A stretch of DNA of 9,798 nt. Source: Bacteroidota bacterium. GTDB taxonomy: Bacteria; Bacteroidota; Bacteroidia; Chitinophagales; UBA2359. Below the pieces are notes generated by a model, which saw only the letters and a program-made list of their open reading frames with translations, did no database searches and had not been told where the DNA came from. Shown here in pieces: positions 7,410-9,798 of this stretch. Location of the stretch: positions 1 through 9,798 of the forward strand of contig JAHDGP010000139.1 of NCBI GenBank assembly GCA_020627525.1, written 5' to 3'. Both the position numbers and the translations under genes were made by a program. How positions within the stretch are numbered: the stretch's first letter is position 1; the number at the start of each line of letters is the position of its first letter.

Positions 7410-7810
7410 ATAATTTTAAATTTTTATTATTTATTGATGATGATCAAGCGTCAAACTATTATCATGAGTATATCTTGAAAGATTCAGATATTGTGGATGA
7501 AACAAGATCATTTTTATCCTCTTCTGAGGCTTTAAACTATTTTAAAAATGCTTCAGAAAACAAAGATTTTAAAATTCCAGATTTAATTTTTCTAGATTTA
7601 AATATTCCTGAATTAAATGGTTGGGAGTTTTTAGAAGAATTTAATAAAATAAATTTAATGCAACAACCAAAAATAATTTTTCTTTCAAATTCGATGAATC
7701 CTATCGACAAAAAATCAGCTGAAGAAAACAATTTGGTATTAGAATTAATCAACAAACCCCTGACTATTGAGTATATAAAAAATTTAAAAGATAGAATTGA
7801 TATAAATTAA
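7406..7810 (+). CDS. Single-domain response regulator (receiver only), RR2
   Basis: A 134-residue stand-alone receiver of the same type as RR1. Acidic residues D11-D13 (LFIDDDQ), phospho-acceptor Asp64 (LIFLDLNIPE), NGW at 71-73, Ser94 in IFLSNS and Lys117 in INKPLT are all in place, so it should be phosphorylatable. There is no output domain, and it probably works by binding another protein or as an intermediate in a phosphorelay. The ATG overlaps the HK2 TGA as ATGA, which favours coupled translation and a cognate HK2-RR2 pair. It is the last gene of the signalling block; a strong hairpin terminator begins two bases after its stop. Its DNA is among the most AT-rich coding sequence in the window. 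Confidence 0.93.
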   Translation: MNNFKFLLFIDDDQASNYYHEYILKDSDIVDETRSFLSSSEALNYFKNASENKDFKIPDLIFLDLNIPELNGWEFLEEFNKINLMQQPKIIFLSNSMNPIDKKSAEENNLVLELINKPLTIEYIKNLKDRIDIN

Positions 7811-7811
7811 A

Positions 7812-7842
7812 AAAACGGTTATTAAAATTTAATAACCGTTTT
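7812..7842. terminator. Bidirectional hairpin terminator between RR2 and serS
   Basis: AAAACGGTTATT at 7812-7823 pairs perfectly with AATAACCGTTTT at 7831-7842 around the 7-base AAAATTT, which can itself partly pair. The plus strand ends in TTTT. The minus strand runs into seven consecutive T's (complement of 7809-7815). It therefore fits an intrinsic terminator for both convergent transcripts, RR2 from the left and serS from the right, and looks stronger in the serS direction. Confidence 0.85.
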
Positions 7843-7868
7843 CTCTAAATATTTTTTTTATAAGAGCA

Positions 7869-9140
7869 CTATGAAATAATATCAAAGCCAGTATAAGGTC
7901 TCAGTACTTCTGGAATTACAATTCCCTCCTCCGTCTGATTATTTTCTAAAATAGCCGCTATTATTCTTGGCAATGCCAACGCACTTCCATTCAAAGTATG
8001 ACACAATTGGTTTTTACCATTATCATCTTTGTATCGTACTTTTAATCTATTACTTTGGAATGTTTCAAAATTCGAAACAGAGCTGACTTCCAACCATCTG
8101 TCTTGCGCTACAGTAAACACCTCAAAATCATAAGTCATCGCTGAACAAAAACCCAAATCTCCTCCACACAAACGAAGAATTCTGTAGGGCAATTCCAATG
8201 ATTGAATAATTTGCTCGACATAAGCGACCATTTCATCCAAAACTTCATAAGATTTTTGAGGTTCCACTATCTGTACAATCTCAACTTTCTCAAACTGGTG
8301 TACCCTATTAAGCCCTCTAACGTGTGCTCCATAAGAACCCGCTTCTCTCCTAAAACATTGGGAATGTCCCGTTAGTTTAATCGGCAAATCATCCTTACCA
8401 ACAATGGTATCTCGGTACATATTGGTAACAGGCACTTCCGCTGTTGGGATTAAATACAATCCATCATTTACCACATGATACATTTGCCCATCTTTATCAG
8501 GTAATTGTCCCGTTGCATAAGCACTGGTTTCATTGACCAACAAAGGTGGAATAATTTCTTTATAACCGTTTTTATTTGCAAAGTCTAAAAAGTAAGCAAC
8601 CAAAGCTCTTTGCAATCTTGCCCCTTTGCCCATAAAAACAGGAAAACCAGCACCAGCTATCTTACTACCCAATTCTAAGCTCATTAATTCGTATTGCTCC
8701 AATAACTCCCAATGTGGCTTGGCACCTTCGTATAATTTAGGAATCGTTCCTTCTTGTTTAATATTTAAATTATCTTCATCGGTATTGCCTTTGGGAACCA
8801 GACTATTAGGGATATTAGGCAATTGAACCATCGCCTCTTGCAATGCTTGCTCAATCGAACTCAAGGACTCTTCTAATTGCTTATTCGACTCTTTTAAAGT
8901 AGCAGTCTTTTCACGCATAGCATTGGCCTCCTCTTGTTTTCCCGACTGATATAAGGCACCAATACTTTTCGCAATTTTTTTACTCTCACTCAATTGTGCA
9001 TCCAACTGATGCTGAGTTTTTCTTCTGTCTTCATCCAACTTGACAACTTTATCAACCAAATCGAACTCTTTAAAATTTCTAATTTCTAGTAGTTCTTTAA
9101 CCTGATCAATATTGTCCCGAATGGCAGCAATTTGAAGCAT
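7869..9140 (-). CDS. serS: Serine--tRNA ligase
   Basis: A 423-residue class II seryl-tRNA synthetase, normal length for the bacterial enzyme. It charges tRNA(Ser) with serine, and tRNA(Sec) where present, in the cytoplasm. Residues 1-105 form the tRNA-binding arm, a long antiparallel coiled coil rich in Lys, Glu and Gln (MLQIAAIRDN is a usual start). The catalytic part has the serine-pocket TAEVPVTN at 233-240, motif 2 FRREAGSYG at 263-271 followed by RGLNRVHQFEKVE, the LCGGDLGF segment at 324-331 and motif 3 NGSALALPR at 384-392. All expected catalytic residues are present. The stop is TAG. It is convergent with the signalling block, sharing its terminator, and divergent from rho. The ATG at 9140 follows an A/T-rich leader without Shine-Dalgarno. 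Confidence 0.98.
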   Translation of the reverse strand: MLQIAAIRDNIDQVKELLEIRNFKEFDLVDKVVKLDEDRRKTQHQLDAQLSESKKIAKSIGALYQSGKQEEANAMREKTATLKESNKQLEESLSSIEQALQEAMVQLPNIPNSLVPKGNTDEDNLNIKQEGTIPKLYEGAKPHWELLEQYELMSLELGSKIAGAGFPVFMGKGARLQRALVAYFLDFANKNGYKEIIPPLLVNETSAYATGQLPDKDGQMYHVVNDGLYLIPTAEVPVTNMYRDTIVGKDDLPIKLTGHSQCFRREAGSYGAHVRGLNRVHQFEKVEIVQIVEPQKSYEVLDEMVAYVEQIIQSLELPYRILRLCGGDLGFCSAMTYDFEVFTVAQDRWLEVSSVSNFETFQSNRLKVRYKDDNGKNQLCHTLNGSALALPRIIAAILENNQTEEGIVIPEVLRPYTGFDIIS

Positions 9141-9551
9141 AGCTTATAAATATTTTGTATTAAATAAAATAATAATAAAAAAACAGAACAATAATGTTAA
9201 TAAAAATAGTTCCCTACCCAAAATCAATCAATTGTGTAAAATTGGTGCTAATTCGCACTAAAAAGGGAAAAAACAACATGCAATTGTTCATTTTTTTTGC
9301 AAATATGCAATTTTAAAACGTTGTTGGCATTATTTTTTCAACAAGGTTGTTAGTTTGTTTGGATAATTTGAAATATACCTGTAATATTACACTCAATTTC
9401 AGCTGAATCACACCTTTTAATTGTTTCCCGCTGTCTCATATTTCTTATAAAACTAATTTTCCTAGTTAACATTAATCTGTATAAATGTGTCTCTATTTGT
9501 TTAGAATTTAAAACATAAATTTCCTTTCTTAAAGAATTATCACCTATAAAT
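9141..9551. other. Divergent control region between serS and rho, no gene seen
   Basis: 411 bases without a convincing gene. It should hold the promoters and leaders of serS (leftward) and rho (rightward). Visible structures are a 7-bp hairpin with one G-T pair, TTGGTGC 9242-9248 / GCACTAA 9255-9261. There is also the inverted repeat TTGCA 9297-9301 / TGCAA 9306-9310, a repeated ATGCAATT at 9278-9285 and 9305-9312, and TTGTTG 9321-9326 facing CAACAA 9339-9344 with another TTGTT at 9347-9351. Tiny open frames exist (for example 26 codons including the stop, minus strand 9291-9214) but resemble nothing. No tRNA or known riboswitch was recognised. Confidence 0.6.
9201..9231 (-). promoter_or_regulatory. 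Candidate serS promoter
   Basis: On the minus strand, TTG (complement of 9229-9231), a 20-base spacer and TATTTTTA (complement of 9201-9208) approximate the Bacteroidota sigma pattern TTG-N17-23-TAnnTTTG, with the final G replaced by A. The serS ATG is about 60 bases further along. In DNA this AT-rich such matches arise by chance, so this is only a candidate. Confidence 0.3.
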
Positions 9552-9798
9552 ATGTATGATATAGTACAACTTAGCGATATGCTACTAACCGAACTAAAAG
9601 ATGTTGCTGATAGTTTGGATTTAAAAAATTACAAAAGCCTTAATAAACAAGATCTTATCTTTAAAATTCTCGGCAGCCAAGCTGAGGATGAGGAAGAAGA
9701 AGAGGAAGAAGAAGTAAAAGTTAAAAAACCTAGAAAAAGAACTACTATTCGTAAAACGAAATCAAAATCTTCTAAATCAAAGGTTGCCAAGAAAAAAG
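9552..9798 (+). CDS. rho: Transcription termination factor Rho, N-terminal fragment
   Basis: The first 82 codons of a gene running off the right edge. Rho is a hexameric RNA-dependent ATPase/translocase that ends transcription. The opening MYDIVQLSDMLLTELKDVAD, followed by SLNKQDLIFKILGSQ, is the Rho N-terminal helical (SAP-like) domain, about residues 3-42. The MYDI start and this spacing are typical of Bacteroidota Rho. Next comes an unbroken acidic run at residues 45-54 (one Asp among nine Glu), then a strongly basic Lys/Arg/Ser stretch from 56 to the edge. This low-complexity charged insert lies between the N-domain and the RNA-binding OB fold in Bacteroidota Rho proteins; the OB fold and ATPase domain are outside the window. 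The ATG at 9552 is preferred over the ATG at codon 10 because the domain begins at the first Met. The long upstream leader would suit autoregulation, which is common for rho, but none is demonstrated. Confidence 0.9.
   Translation, partial: MYDIVQLSDMLLTELKDVADSLDLKNYKSLNKQDLIFKILGSQAEDEEEEEEEEVKVKKPRKRTTIRKTKSKSSKSKVAKKK

Noticed and set aside
7537..7755. Minus-strand open frame opposite RR2
   Set aside because: It is antisense to a receiver with all catalytic residues intact and has no independent support.
8626..8826. Plus-strand open frame opposite serS
   Set aside because: It is antisense to the conserved SerRS sequence and not a plausible gene.
9214..9291. A 26-codon (including the stop) minus-strand frame upstream of serS, considered as a leader peptide
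   Set aside because: It has only one serine codon and no attenuator-like arrangement, so there is no sign of serine-dependent attenuation.
9347..9370. TTG...TAATTTG as a rho promoter
   Set aside because: The -7 element lacks one base of TAnnTTTG and similar matches are common in this AT-rich spacer.

Overview
The window looks like a chromosome segment from a member of the Bacteroidota. The evidence is an AT-rich genome, starts preceded by A/T-rich leaders with no clear Shine-Dalgarno sequence, and gene families in Bacteroidota-like form (a Rho beginning MYDIVQLSDM with a charged insert, single-domain IDDD...NYYH response regulators, and kinase cores of the same style). The genus cannot be told from the sequence alone.

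Layout. Bases 1-2309 read left to right and hold housekeeping genes: the tail of a DnaQ/ExoX-like 3'-5' exonuclease, a DPM1-like family 2 glycosyltransferase, and the AAA+ replication-repair protein RarA. Bases 2544-7810, also on the plus strand, form a five-gene signalling block: response regulator 1, FIST-domain sensor, soluble GAF histidine kinase, six-helix membrane PAS histidine kinase, response regulator 2. A hairpin terminator at 7812-7842 separates this block from the convergent seryl-tRNA synthetase gene (minus strand, 7869-9140). A 411-base region without a convincing gene then holds the divergent control regions of serS and of rho, whose first 82 codons close the window.

How the genes work together. 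The signalling block is the distinctive part. Its ends are two paralogous 134-residue receiver proteins with matching catalytic positions. Between them are two kinases with clearly paralogous catalytic cores but unrelated sensor halves. The soluble kinase overlaps the end of the FIST gene, and the membrane kinase overlaps response regulator 2 by ATGA, so each pair is probably translationally coupled. I infer a branched or cross-talking two-component circuit in which FIST supplies a cytoplasmic small-molecule input to kinase 1 and the membrane/PAS kinase supplies a second input. No DNA-binding, cyclic-di-GMP or other output domain is encoded here, so the output must be a protein partner elsewhere. 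The FIST-kinase pair resembles the known NosP (FIST haemoprotein)/NahK nitric-oxide pairs of Proteobacteria in layout, but haem or NO binding is not shown by the sequence.

The signalling block is visibly more AT-rich than rarA and serS in the rows I counted, which is compatible with a separate history. No mobile-element genes, tRNA genes, CRISPR arrays or integration repeats were seen.
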